Shown here: positions 1-12,500 of the stretch, one piece after another
Layout of the letters: each line of letters begins with the position of its first letter
Numbering within the stretch: the first letter of the stretch is position 1
Virus record (IMG/VR): IMGVR_UViG_3300030107_002093
Span: 38,726-102,725 of that record
Source of the DNA: a virus
Reading direction: 5' to 3' (one strand)
Length of the DNA: 64,000 nucleotides
Notes under the pieces: model-generated
Seen by the model: the letters and a program-made list of their open reading frames with translations, nothing else
What the model was told of the DNA's origin: nothing
Databases searched by the model: none
Position numbers and translations under genes: made by a program

Positions 1-3000
1 CTAAGGAATTCACTCTACACGATGCCGATGATGACTTGAAACTCTCTCTAGGTATGTCTGTGTTTAATGCTAGTAATGTGTTGTTAGGCAACATCACCGT
101 TGTCACACCTTTGACAAACAAGTTCAGACTAGACTATGCCAGAATAGCAATAACTGGCACTTCTACCAATTTTGACATCAAAATAGGGAAGACCGCTCAC
201 AATGTGGCATTCCGAACTGAAGGCAAATTCGGCAATACGATACATAGTCTAGGCAAGGAGAGAATGAATGCTACTCTCGTAGATGCTAACAGAACCTCTG
301 ATGATAGCAATTCCAGCAACTTCCACAAATGGGAGAATGCCTTCCCCAAGATGCATAGGCACACAGCCAACTCTGACTCGGTAACAGCAACTACCCTTGA
401 TGGGAACATGACTGGGCCGGGGAAATACATTACATTTGAAAAAGCGAATTTCAAAAATAACAAAATTCCTCTCATAACTGACGCAATACTAAACCAACCG
501 AGAAATAAGATGAGCCAATTAGCCCAATTCAACATATTGGATAATAGCGGTATACAACATTTGAGAATCAAAGAAGAAGACACCTTGATTCTTGAAAGAA
601 ACATTCACAACGATGGTTTGAATCTGATTGCATTTGAAGGAAAAGCGGCTAGAGATTCCTCTAATACATCTATAATAGTAATGAGTGACATTAGAAAACA
701 AACGGATTTAAGGAATATACTAGGCAATAATGACATTATAGAGATTGATGGATATCATTATGCAGTTGCCTCTGTAGCGGCTCAATCAAGCGGAACGCAG
801 AACATTACGATAAAGAACAAGAAACTCAAGACTGCTAATACTTGGAGTGGTAGTGCAGTAGCAGAGAACTTCTCTGGTAAGACATTGTTCCTACCTCCCT
901 ACACTGGCGTGATTAACACATCATTGGAACCAGACACGGAGTATAATTATGCAACTGGCAAACTTAGCATGTCAGAGGTCACTGTAGACAAGGAGAACAC
1001 CAAACTGTATAATGCCAGATTAGTGAGTGGTGTTTACAATGGACATGATAACAAGATTGACTATGGTGATAAGGATAACAAGTTCCTGAAGATTCAAGAC
1101 TCTGATAGAGTGTTCTACCAAAGAAGCAATGAGAATGCCAGTAGGTTCTACTACTATCGCGGTGGATATGCCATAAGTGACTCAGCATTCAACGGGATTG
1201 TCGAGGATGTCTCTAGCAAGTCCGAACACGGATTGACCACTTACAGTGTAGTTGGCAGAGATGAAACCTCCAAATTGCTTTCCCAGACAGTCAGTAAGAA
1301 CACTACCTTCATGGAGGATATAATACACACTTCAATCCCTCCTATTCTGAACCCTACGGCAATAACTGATTCTGAGGGAAACAATGTAAGCAATCTCAGC
1401 ATATCTGGAACTACTATTACATGGAATGATACTACCAACCTAAGCCCCACAAGATATGGTTTGGTTATGAACCAAGCCGGAGAGTTGATTGGGGAAGTCA
1501 AGCAATATGAGGAGAATTACAGTGGTGGCAATGATAGGATAACTCTCTATGATGCGGCCTATTCTACTCCTACCACAACTACATCGTTGTTGTATTATCA
1601 TCCATATACGTCTTCATGGGTCAATTATATCACAGGAACGAAAGCACTAGCAAGTAATGAGTTACACAATACTGGTATCAATGGGTTTACATCCATTAGC
1701 GAGAAGGGAATGGGATTCAATAGTGGTTTATCATTAGGAGGAACATTTGGCTCCAATTCTGCTACATTCACATATGAGGAGATGAAAGCCACTTCAAACA
1801 CTGGTAACTACAAGGAAGATAGAACATTGGGATATGACATTTCAAGTCCTAAATCTGTGTCTGTGAATGATTCCATATTTGCGTTTACTGCTGGTAATGA
1901 GAACGGTGTTACTGTAGATAAGATAGACATTGCGACTATCAATAAAGAGTCATTGGATATCGTGAGTATCAACGAGAAGGATGAAGGAGCAACAACGTTA
2001 TCCGTGTCTCCGATTTTCCCTGTAGTTCTAGGGAGACTAGATAGCAACAGTTCTGATAATAGAGGAAACTGCAATATCTATCTAGTAAACAATAACATAG
2101 ACACTGGTGGATTTATCCATAGACTACAAAACACCTTTGGGTCTGGTTATTTCGGGCCTAAAGAAAGCATACGGTATTGGGATTTGCAGAAGTTCGATGG
2201 TGGAACCATAACGAAGACACACGACAGTATCTACAGTAATGGGGTGAAACCCCAGAAGATACAAGGATATGGAGTAGGTTATGGTGTGCGCCCCAATGGG
2301 ACTATATTCACACCAACTGCAACGAATGACAACAAGCCTCTGGCTGGAAGCAATACAGTAAATGGATGGACATACGTTGCTAACTTCCTCGGAAATCAGA
2401 CTGATTCGCCTTTGATTCAATCATATCCAACAATTCGTGACCAAGGAACTTATGATGGAATCAATAGCGGCTATGCTCCCAATGGATACGAGGAAGACAT
2501 ACAATACTCACAGTTTGAGCATATAGACCCACGGTCAGAGACATATGAATTGTTAGCCGTGGGAGACACATTTCCAGCATCCAAACTGCGACATAACAAT
2601 CTAGGCTATCATACCAAGAACTATGATGACTTTTCAATAGTCCTTGAATCCGAATCCTCTGTTATTGGAAACACCTCTCATCAAAAATACACTGGGCAAA
2701 CCAAACAGACTCTTCAATCCAGTAACATGTTTGAGGAATCTTCTATCTCTAGTGCCACCCAAACCACGAATCAAGCGAGAAGGTTCGGTGTGATGAGACT
2801 AGTGGAAGCAACATTCGATTGGCATTTCAATCCAGTGGATTACGAATCGCTACCAAAGGCAGAGGACATCCCTACAGTCAGGGCTTTTGACTATGTTCAG
2901 GCAGACATGCCCCCTACTGTCGAGACTTCCACAAATGAAATAGTGATTGATAGCGAAGGAGTTCATACTAGCAACACTGTAGCAGAAACCACAGGGGATG

Positions 3001-6000
3001 TGTTCTACAAGAAAGCCAACATAGGACAATACCCCGCCAGTGCGGTTACTAATTTTGGGCTTGCTAGTGGGATAAACGGCTTTGTGATGTCTTACCGTCC
3101 TAGTGGGTTTGGAACGAGATATGCCCCAAATCTAATCTTCGACTCAACGGGACATGGCACTCTAACAGGACTATTGCGACATGAAGGAGGAAATCACTAC
3201 TATGGAGTTCAACCATTCAGAGTGTTTTCCACTACTGACTTCAACATTGACAACTTATCTGCAAGCGAGGGTAGTATTGATTTGAAAGCAGATAGGGCAA
3301 ATGGTAGAAACAACGTTAGATTCAGCCATGTGTGGATTTGCTCTCCAACCGTAGTAAGCACCAATTTCAAGTGGACTAAACAATTGGCTGACTCTAGTAA
3401 TGTAAACCACACATTCCAAGGCCATGATATTATTCTACCGTTAATATCAGAGGAATACAGGGGAACGTGGGCAGGTGGAGGTAGTAGTAACTTCACTAGA
3501 GAACCTGATAGAAAGGACAGGAATGTATCTGCTCACCATTATTTCGCATCATCACACAGGCATATTTCTAGAGTGATGGCGGGGTTGTATCATAGAGAAC
3601 TGAGCAATACTTCCTCAACTAAGACCTTCAGATACAGTGTTGGTCAAACTGCTGATAATAGCGCATCATTAGCGCACATATACGATGGGTGCATTGGGCT
3701 ATTCAGAGGATTCAAACAAGGCGCAGACGTTCATGCTGATGGTTTTGGTGCTGATATAATAGGGAACGATGACATCGTTCTTAGTTCACGACTAGCCCTA
3801 TCCAATGATGCCTCATATTCAGACTTCGTTACTAGTAATACTAATGATTTTGAGCAGGTTTCTAGAAACTTGATGGTTCAGGAATATGAAGATGTCAACT
3901 CCACAGTAGCCACTGCCTACTCTGATGGGGATACTAGTCTAGTTCTTGATGACGCTAGTGGTTTTGCTAGTGCTGGTAGTGGATTCATCAACGGTGTGGC
4001 GTTCACTTGGACAAATAAATCAAGTAACACTCTGACTGTCCCTGACCTGAATGATGATTACGCCGTGGGAGTTCTAGTAGAAGCAACCCAGATTAGCCTC
4101 GCTATGGTAGGAACCAAAGCAACTGATGGCATATTAGCAAACAACCCTTCTCTCCGCACAAGTGACCGAACACGCGCCGCAAGAAGATACGCATCCTCAA
4201 GCACGTTTAATTCTACAACCATAAGAGATACGGGCTTAATAGGTGACCGAACTAAAGGCGGGGTCTTCTCTGCACAAATGCTAGTAAAACCAACATTCAA
4301 CATCACACATGGGAGCAATGGAGTTGATGTATCATCAACTACTATGGAATTCACTCTTAATTCAGACACCGAACACGCATGGCTTAGTTACATGCCTGAT
4401 TTGACAGGATATTACCTAGTCACGGAAGCGGCTAACTACAACTTATCCACTGGTTCTGGAACTGCAACTGCCACTCTGAGAAACACTACTGCTGATATTA
4501 TACCTGCCACGATTGCGAAGATAACGAGTCATACCATAACCACCCCTCCTACAACTAGCAATACAGAAGCACATACAATAGTAGTCGATACGGCTATATC
4601 TGGGAGATGTAGGCTTATGCGGCCCTCAGAGGTAGCCTTCGATAATGTAGAGGGAGAAATCAAACTCAACACTCTCCTAACTGACGGCAAGGGAAGAGAT
4701 TGGAGAACCGGAGGTGCAAGGAGTTCTGTTGACGCAACATACTCAGAAAGCGCGTATCACATGTATCTGCTCTTAGACATTGATAACATCCACACCACGA
4801 TAGAAAGAAGAACCCCAGCAAACGCATTATCACTCTTTACTGATTTGTCTGATGGGGATGTTCTTGACATGAACGTATCAGACGGACAAAACAGACAACG
4901 TAGAAAAATAGTCTTCAAGAAAACAATAGACGTTGCTGATGGTAATAGTCAATCCGGGTTGACCCTAAAGGTTGATGGTGCGTTAAACGCTAATGGTGTT
5001 GCATCCTTTGGGGAAGTATTTGATATCACACTAGGAAGGAAGCCTAAGTTGAAGGAAATCAGGAAATGTCACATAGGAACCACATACTCCATTGGTTCTC
5101 AATTGGAAAAGGAAGTGGAGAATATAGTGAAACTCGCTGGTCTTGAATACAATGCGGCAAGGAGTTTCTCCAAACCAACTGGTAATATCATTAGCAGTGG
5201 AACCACTTCTGCTACTACAATAACTTGCACTGAGAACGTCACAGGCATTAGTAATGGTGATGTCATATATTCTTATGATGGACATTTAATTGGGGAGGTA
5301 AGCAACGTGACAAACGCTGTGATAACACTAACGAAAAAATACTATGCTCCGGCGCAGAATGATGAAATAGTGACGATAAACAATAAGACGTTTGTTACTA
5401 ATTTGAAGTTCGATAATAGCAACATGTATAATGCACTCAATTCATTAATCGTAAAGCGTGGATTAGATTACCGAATAAAGAACGGGGAATTCATAACAAG
5501 GAACATAGAAGATACTGATAGTCTGCGTAGTTATGCTTTGTCTTACAAGGAGTCTGGTCGTCTAATCAAAGTAGGGTCAAATAAATCCATGTTCGACAAG
5601 GCTAACAAGATAATCGTTATCGGAGATAAAGTCCAATATGAATTAGAAGAGCCTACTAAGAAGCAAGTAAGAGCAGTGAAGGTAGTTGACCCCACGATAA
5701 AGACTAGGACAGATGCAGAAACAAAGGCCGTAGAGTTAATGGAAATCTATAATGAAGGAACAAGAAAAATAGATATCGAATTACAGAAACAAGGACTAGA
5801 GTTACTTGAAGCCGGAGATATTCTTCGATTGAACTTCCCTAACCATAACATTCCAATAGATGACTATATCGTCTTTGAAATAGAAAACGTTCTTGCTGGA
5901 ACCCTCAAATTGAAAGTAGGGACATTTGACAAGACAATCGCTGAGAGGCTTAGTGAATTATCCAGTAGACAATCAGATGATAGCACTGTGCTATTGGGTA

Positions 6001-6227
6001 GAGATGCGGTAGTGCTTTCTGCTGGAAAATTCCTGTTCGATGCAATTAAACTAAAGAACATCAGTTTCTCCTATACAATAACGGGGTCATCCAATGCTCT
6101 ATCATATAACTCAAACATGGGCTTCGATGACTTAGTTGGGTTCACGGAGGAAGTAGGATTTGAGCATAGCACAGTTACCAAGAAGAGTTTCCAAGATAAG
6201 TTCTATGAACAGGAGGAGTATTCATGA
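1..6227 (+). CDS. Tail hub/baseplate-like protein, 5' truncated
   Basis: The reading frame is open from base 3 through the window start, so the N-terminus lies outside; the TTG at 36 and later ATGs are internal. At least 2070 residues are visible. Most of the protein is Ser/Thr/Asn-rich beta-type sequence typical of virion surface proteins. The last ~300 residues (a run around DKANKIIVIGDKVQYEL, then a segment about EAGDILRLNFP) resemble the domain of phage tail hub proteins that sits between the tail tube and the spike. That, and its place first in the tail module, suggests a baseplate or hub role. It ends in an ATGA overlap with the next gene, preceded by AGGAGG. The tail role is likely; the hub assignment is inference. 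Confidence 0.6.
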   Translation, partial: KEFTLHDADDDLKLSLGMSVFNASNVLLGNITVVTPLTNKFRLDYARIAITGTSTNFDIKIGKTAHNVAFRTEGKFGNTIHSLGKERMNATLVDANRTSDDSNSSNFHKWENAFPKMHRHTANSDSVTATTLDGNMTGPGKYITFEKANFKNNKIPLITDAILNQPRNKMSQLAQFNILDNSGIQHLRIKEEDTLILERNIHNDGLNLIAFEGKAARDSSNTSIIVMSDIRKQTDLRNILGNNDIIEIDGYHYAVASVAAQSSGTQNITIKNKKLKTANTWSGSAVAENFSGKTLFLPPYTGVINTSLEPDTEYNYATGKLSMSEVTVDKENTKLYNARLVSGVYNGHDNKIDYGDKDNKFLKIQDSDRVFYQRSNENASRFYYYRGGYAISDSAFNGIVEDVSSKSEHGLTTYSVVGRDETSKLLSQTVSKNTTFMEDIIHTSIPPILNPTAITDSEGNNVSNLSISGTTITWNDTTNLSPTRYGLVMNQAGELIGEVKQYEENYSGGNDRITLYDAAYSTPTTTTSLLYYHPYTSSWVNYITGTKALASNELHNTGINGFTSISEKGMGFNSGLSLGGTFGSNSATFTYEEMKATSNTGNYKEDRTLGYDISSPKSVSVNDSIFAFTAGNENGVTVDKIDIATINKESLDIVSINEKDEGATTLSVSPIFPVVLGRLDSNSSDNRGNCNIYLVNNNIDTGGFIHRLQNTFGSGYFGPKESIRYWDLQKFDGGTITKTHDSIYSNGVKPQKIQGYGVGYGVRPNGTIFTPTATNDNKPLAGSNTVNGWTYVANFLGNQTDSPLIQSYPTIRDQGTYDGINSGYAPNGYEEDIQYSQFEHIDPRSETYELLAVGDTFPASKLRHNNLGYHTKNYDDFSIVLESESSVIGNTSHQKYTGQTKQTLQSSNMFEESSISSATQTTNQARRFGVMRLVEATFDWHFNPVDYESLPKAEDIPTVRAFDYVQADMPPTVETSTNEIVIDSEGVHTSNTVAETTGDVFYKKANIGQYPASAVTNFGLASGINGFVMSYRPSGFGTRYAPNLIFDSTGHGTLTGLLRHEGGNHYYGVQPFRVFSTTDFNIDNLSASEGSIDLKADRANGRNNVRFSHVWICSPTVVSTNFKWTKQLADSSNVNHTFQGHDIILPLISEEYRGTWAGGGSSNFTREPDRKDRNVSAHHYFASSHRHISRVMAGLYHRELSNTSSTKTFRYSVGQTADNSASLAHIYDGCIGLFRGFKQGADVHADGFGADIIGNDDIVLSSRLALSNDASYSDFVTSNTNDFEQVSRNLMVQEYEDVNSTVATAYSDGDTSLVLDDASGFASAGSGFINGVAFTWTNKSSNTLTVPDLNDDYAVGVLVEATQISLAMVGTKATDGILANNPSLRTSDRTRAARRYASSSTFNSTTIRDTGLIGDRTKGGVFSAQMLVKPTFNITHGSNGVDVSSTTMEFTLNSDTEHAWLSYMPDLTGYYLVTEAANYNLSTGSGTATATLRNTTADIIPATIAKITSHTITTPPTTSNTEAHTIVVDTAISGRCRLMRPSEVAFDNVEGEIKLNTLLTDGKGRDWRTGGARSSVDATYSESAYHMYLLLDIDNIHTTIERRTPANALSLFTDLSDGDVLDMNVSDGQNRQRRKIVFKKTIDVADGNSQSGLTLKVDGALNANGVASFGEVFDITLGRKPKLKEIRKCHIGTTYSIGSQLEKEVENIVKLAGLEYNAARSFSKPTGNIISSGTTSATTITCTENVTGISNGDVIYSYDGHLIGEVSNVTNAVITLTKKYYAPAQNDEIVTINNKTFVTNLKFDNSNMYNALNSLIVKRGLDYRIKNGEFITRNIEDTDSLRSYALSYKESGRLIKVGSNKSMFDKANKIIVIGDKVQYELEEPTKKQVRAVKVVDPTIKTRTDAETKAVELMEIYNEGTRKIDIELQKQGLELLEAGDILRLNFPNHNIPIDDYIVFEIENVLAGTLKLKVGTFDKTIAERLSELSSRQSDDSTVLLGRDAVVLSAGKFLFDAIKLKNISFSYTITGSSNALSYNSNMGFDDLVGFTEEVGFEHSTVTKKSFQDKFYEQEEYS

Positions 6228-6556
6228 TAGTAGATAGTGGAAAGGAAGCATTAGCATCAACAATGGCAAGCACGTTTACAAAGGTAAGAATAGGCAATGG
6301 CGGCGATGACACGGCATCTTCGCAGACTGCTTTGGATGCCTTCGTAGCAGAGAAGACAGTAACCCCTTCTAGAATAGGGTCACAGTTGGTTTGGACTGCT
6401 TCTTTCACTGGTGCAGAGATTGGAACACAAGGAGTGTCAGAAATCGGAATATTCAATACCGCCGATACCCTATTGAGCCGAGTTACCTTCACGAATACTG
6501 GAGTAGTGCCATCGGCAGATACAGTGACATTCACAATTAGATTGGAGGTAGATTAA
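6224..6556 (+). CDS. Small tail/baseplate protein (110 aa)
   Basis: The start ATG overlaps the upstream stop (ATGA) and has a strong AGGAGG Shine-Dalgarno 8 nt upstream. The protein is short, mostly beta-type and Thr/Ser-rich, with a phrase GVSEIGIFNTADTLL like the core of phage tail-collar or fibre-attachment proteins, where a new structural element is announced by G-x-x-E-I-G-I. It lies between the large hub-like protein and the giant fibre, so it may link the fibre to the baseplate. The stop overlaps the next ATG by one base (TAATG). Confidence 0.5.
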   Translation: MIVDSGKEALASTMASTFTKVRIGNGGDDTASSQTALDAFVAEKTVTPSRIGSQLVWTASFTGAEIGTQGVSEIGIFNTADTLLSRVTFTNTGVVPSADTVTFTIRLEVD

Positions 6557-9500
6557 TGGTTAACAGTAATCCGGGCTTCTTGTCGACTCTATCTGCTAGT
6601 CCCAGCACTAGAATTGTAGATGGGACAGACAATATACACAGTGGTATAATCAACGCTCTGAACGTTGCCACTGGTGGTAATAGCGTTCTCAGTGGATTTA
6701 ACATCACACAAGAAGATGGTGGTGCATACACGAAGTATGACGTTGCATCTGGTAAGATAATGAGAAACGGTCTTCTAGTGTCTATCTCCGCTAGGAATGA
6801 CATAGAACCCGGTGTAGGAGAAAGAGCAGGTAATGATTGGTATGCCACTGTTGTAGTTGACGCATCGAATGTCATACAGATTAGGACTGGTGCTAATTCG
6901 TTAAGCACTGCCTCTGTATCCTCATTGACTGCTGGTGATATCCCTGTTGCTATAATCAAGTATCCAGCAGGTTCAGACCACGATGCTATAGACAGACTAG
7001 TTCAGTTCTTAGGTTATGACCAAACGACTAAGGGATTCAGTGCGATAAACAGTGGGTCAGAGACATTGAGGATAAATGCCAATGGAACTCTAACCAAGGG
7101 TTCCGCGACACTTACACTCCCCTCATCCACAGGAACTGTTGCTCTCACTTCTGACATAACTTACACATCTGCCATTTCAGAAGGGAACTCTGGACTGATT
7201 CCTAGTGGTGGTGTAGCAACTGCAAACATAGCCGATGATGCGGTAACATACGCGAAGATGCAGAATGTTTCTGCCACTAATAGAATTCTAGGTAGAGATA
7301 GTTCTGGGGCAGGTGTTGTAGAGGAAATAACCCCAGCAAACTTAGTTTCAATGCTTGGTATAGAAGCAAGTGCTACTGCTGACCAAACGGATGCTGAGAT
7401 TGAGACTGCTTACAATACCAGAGTCAGCCAAGTATCCTCAGCAGAAAGGACTGCTGGTAGTTCTACTGATATCAAGAGATATGCACCTGCTGATATCAAG
7501 AGCATGATTGACACTCATCAGACTGATACCAATACAGATGTGACCACCGCCAATCTAAAGACCAAACTAAATTCTGACTTTGGTAGCGATTTCACTATAG
7601 GTTCACAGACCAATGACACGGCTATCTTTACTGGTCATCTAACAGTAGGCGGAAACCTAACCGTCAATGGTGCTACACAGACTATCAACTCAACCGTTGT
7701 CACAGTTGATGACCCTGTATTCACATTGGGTGGGGATGGCACAGGAGCCAATGACAACAAGGATAGGGGAATAGAATTCAAGTGGCATAATGGTTCCTCT
7801 GGAAAGATAGGCTTCTTCGGGTTCGATGATAACACAGGGAAATTCACCTTCATCCCTGATGCTACCAATAACAGTGAAGTGTTCTCTGGAACTGCTGGAA
7901 CAATAGTAGCAGATTTGGAGGGTGGTGTTACAGGTAATGCCTCTACTGCGACTGCTCTAGCGACTTCTAGAAATTTCAGTATCACTGGTGATGTCACTGC
8001 AAGTGCCGTTGGGTTCACGGGTGCGGCAAATGTAGCCTTGTCAACCACTCTAGCGGATGATGCGGTTGCCACTGCCAAGATAGCAGATGACGCAGTGACT
8101 AGTGCTAAGATAGCAGATGGAACGATAGTCGCTGGTAACGTTGCAGATGATGCAATCACCTATGCCAAGATGCAAGACACCTCCACTAACAACAGGGTGC
8201 TAGGTGCTACTACTGCTGGCACGATTGGAGAGGTTCAAGTCGCTACGGCAATGATAGCAGACGATGCCATAACATCAGCGAAGATAGCAGACGATGCAGT
8301 CGGTGCTGACCAATTGGGGTCTAATGCAGTAGTAAACGCAAGTGTTGCCAGTGATGCGGCAATAGCGCAGAGCAAGATAGACGGATTAGTATCCGCTCTA
8401 AGTGGTAAGGAACCAAGCCTCACCATAAGTGATGGGCTGGATAGAAGCAGTGCTACATTGAAGGTTGACATTGATGGTCTTACTATCGAGAATGGTATTG
8501 ACAGAACGGCTGATTATCTGATGTATGACGATGCAACCAATGGGTTGAGGAGAATCAATCCAGCGAACTTGTTCGCGCTTCTCATTGCCTCGGACATACC
8601 AGACATATCTGCAAACTATCGGGCTACTGGAACGGCTATTGTCAATGCTGACATATCGAACAGTGCGGCAATTAGTGCAGATAAGATTGCTGATGGAACA
8701 ACTAACAAACTATTTACGGCTACACTGAAAACCAAACTTGATGGAATTGCCGCTAGTGCTACTGCTGGTGCTGACTGGAGTAGCAATGTTTCTAATATTT
8801 CTGTGACTAACGCACAACTTGCTGGAAGCATTGCAAACTCCAAACTAGCAAACTCAGGAGTTACTATCAATAGTAACTCAGTCAATCTTGGTGGGACTCT
8901 CACATTAGACACAGACGATTTCGCAGAAGGTAGCAACAAGTTCTACACTGATGAGAGAGTCGATGATAGAGTCAATGCTCTGATAACCGATGGAGAGGGA
9001 ATCACCACCACATACGATGATAGCGCAGGGACATTAACTGTAGCCGCAGAAAATGCTACTACTTCCAATAAGGGAGTAGCATCCTTCACTTCTGATATGT
9101 TTGATGTCTCTTCCGGTGTAGTTTCATTGAAGAACGGTGCAATACAAAATGCTCAGATAGCAAGCAATGCTAGTATTGCTCAAAGCAAGATAGCAAACTT
9201 AGTCTCCAATCTTTCTGATAAGGTTGAGACTCTAAGCGATTTAAACATCACTGCGTCTGCGGCAGAGATAAACATCCTAGATGGTGTCACAGGTGTTAGT
9301 GCCACAGAGATTGGCTATCTTGATGGAGTCACATCGGCAATACAAACCCAGTTAAACACAAAACTCTCCACTGTTGCAGTAGCGGATTTATCTGACATAA
9401 GCGCATTAGTGACTGCAATTAATAGTAATTCTACTGATGCTCAACTTCCAACTGCGAAGGCAGTTAAGGAGTATATCACACAACAAGAAGTAGAAGACCA

Positions 9501-12500
9501 CACATACACGATTGGTGTAGAACTCTCAGGTAGCATTCCCCTGATTAAAATATCAGACCAGTTTGGAGGTTCATCCACCCTTCAGGTAACTGGTGGGGAT
9601 AGAATAACAACGGGTGTAAATTCTGGGAGACTGACTATTTCAGATTCAGGAAAGGGTGCAGTAGCCAGCGCGTCTTTCAATCAAGGTCTACTAACTCTAA
9701 CTCACGATGATGGGACTACATCTACAGCGACTCTACCTGATGCCACAACAGATGCTCACGGTCTAATGACTGATGACCAATTTGATAAACTGGCTGGTAT
9801 CGAGGCATTAGCAGATGTTACCGATAAGGCAAATGTGGTGGCTTCTCTTGGACTTCTTAATGAGAGTGACACTCTTTACCTTGGTGATGCTGGCAATGAT
9901 ACTACTGTTAGGGTCAGGGGCAATTTCTTTGTTGATGGAACAACTACAACAATAAATCAGACTGAGATTAACGTTCAAGATGCAATTAAGTTTGAAGGGC
10001 AGACTGCTGATGACTACGAAACCATTCTTCGTATCATAGACCCAACTGCTGATAGAGTAATATCTCTCCCAGACATAACGGGAACTGTAGTCACAACAGG
10101 AGATTCACAGACTGTTGCTACAGGTATGATTGCAAACCTTGGAGTAACTACAGGTAAGATAAACAGTAATGCAGTCACTTCTGGAAAACTAGGAACAGGT
10201 GCGGTAATAACTGCAAAACTTGCTGATGATGCAGTCACCACAATTAAGATTACAGATGCGAATGTGACTACGGCTAAGATTGCTGATGATGCAGTTACAA
10301 TGGCTAAGATTGATGGGATTACAGATGCTGGTAGTGGTTCGGTAATCACCTCTGCTGAGAGAACCAAACTAAGTGGCATTGCAACAGGTGCAGAAGTGAA
10401 TGTCCAATCTGATTGGAATGCCTCTAGTGGGGATGCCAAGATTCTCAATAAGCCAAATGTTGCATACACATCTGCAATACCAAATGCTACTGCTTCACAG
10501 ACTGGCCTAGCGACTTCAACTCAGATTACCAAATTGGATGCAATTGACGCAAGTGCAGACGTTACTGATGCAACGACTGTGAATGCCGCAGGTGCGGTAA
10601 TGCACACAGATATACCAGATAGCGATACTGGTTTCATTAAGAGGACTGGTTCTGAGACATATGACATTGATACTAACACATATCTGACATCTCTAGCCAC
10701 CACCGGGTTAACTGATATTGCCCAATTAGAAACCAACTTGGCAAGTATCACAGATGACCATGCTGGACTAGCAACTGCAAAGGCAGTCAAAGCGTATGTG
10801 GATAGCATTCCCGGTGGAGTTGGAGGAATGTCATTCGTCTTAGAAGACGGAGATGGAACAGAAATTACAATTGCTGACTCCAAAGAAATCAAATTTGTTG
10901 AGGGTGGTTTAATTGATATTAATTGGACTGATACAGATAATGGAACGGATGCTGACCCATATGACCTGACATTCACAGTAGATAATGACCTAGCAAACTA
11001 CAGTAATACGAATAGTGGTTTCTCTACTACAAGCGCATTAACATCTGCAACTGCGGCTACTGCGATAACTGGTAAGGTATTGACGAACCTCTCTACAGGT
11101 AGTGGTGGAACAGTTGCGGCTACAGACACAATCCTAGCCGCATTCGGTAAACTAGAGAATAGAGTTGCACTCAATGATGCTAAGGTGACAAACACAGATG
11201 TTAGTGTAACAGAACCTAACCTCCGCACTACATTAACTGCTATTACTGAAAATGTGACAATCGGTGATGGAACAGATGTAACTGTGACTACTTCTGGAGC
11301 ATTGGTAGTTACAGGCAATCTAACAGTAAATGGAACAACTACGACTCTTGATACAACTAACTTGGCTATTGAAGATAAAAACATAGTCTTAGGAACTGGT
11401 AATGATACTGGTGAGATTCTAGATGCAACAGGCCTTACTCTAGAAGGAGGCAGTGGAGATGATATGACTCTACAGTATCTTGCTTCTGCTAATAGAATGG
11501 AATTGAAACTAGGGTCTAGTTATGGGGATTTGAAGGCTGGAACTGTAACGGGAACATTCGTAGGCGACTTAACGGGTGATGTGACAGGCAATGCCGATAC
11601 TGCAACCACTCTGGCTACGGCTAGAACTATTGCTGGGAAGTCTTTCAATGGTTCTGCCAATATCACGATAGCGACAACTGACCTATCTGATATCACGGCA
11701 TTGGATACAGACTTGTCATCTGTCAGTGCAAGTGATGATACTCTTGCTACGGCTAAGGCAATCAAGACATATGTAGATGCTCAAGTGGATACTGAGGACA
11801 CACTTGCTGAATTGGATGATACCAATATCGGTTCACTCTCGGCTGGGCATCTTCTCATTTATGATTCAACTGCTGGTGTTTGGGACAATGCAATCCCAAC
11901 AGGAACAGATACTACTACAGTAGACATGACGATTACTGGGGGAGATGGAACATTAGCAATCTCTGCTGACTTAAAGAATCCTGATGGTCTTACTGTCATC
12001 ACGGATGATGGTGCTGGCTCTACTCTAACTGCTACTGGAACAGACGAGATGATGGTATGGGATGTTGGTTCAAGTGCTTGGAGAGTAATGACTCTAGCAA
12101 ACCTATCTGACTTCGCAGTATCAAATGGTGCAGGTGGCATTAGTGCATACAAAACAATCTCCGTTCCAGACGATGGGAACTCAGGGCCAGACTCTCAGGC
12201 AAACGTAGTTGCTAGTGATACTGCTGATACCCTAGTTCTCAAGGGAGACTCAATTGCAATCACAACCGGAACTGACTTGATTAATTTCAATGTGAACATA
12301 GACGGTCTTACTGCTCTTGGTGGAACTGGGCTTCATCAGACGCAAGACCACTTCATGTTCTCAGACAATGGGACTGAGAAGAAGATTACATTCTCTAATC
12401 TTGAAGATGCCATCTTCGCCAATGTAAGTGGTGACGCTACAATAGCCGCAGGTGGGGCGTTGACCATTGGTAGTGGTGCAGTTGAGAATGGAATGTTAGC

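Noticed and set aside
7635-8159. Long minus-strand frames inside the giant fibre gene (this and many others, such as 10014-10469)
   Set aside because: They mirror repetitive Ala/Asp/Thr codons of the fibre gene, lack ribosome sites and sit wholly inside a clear gene.
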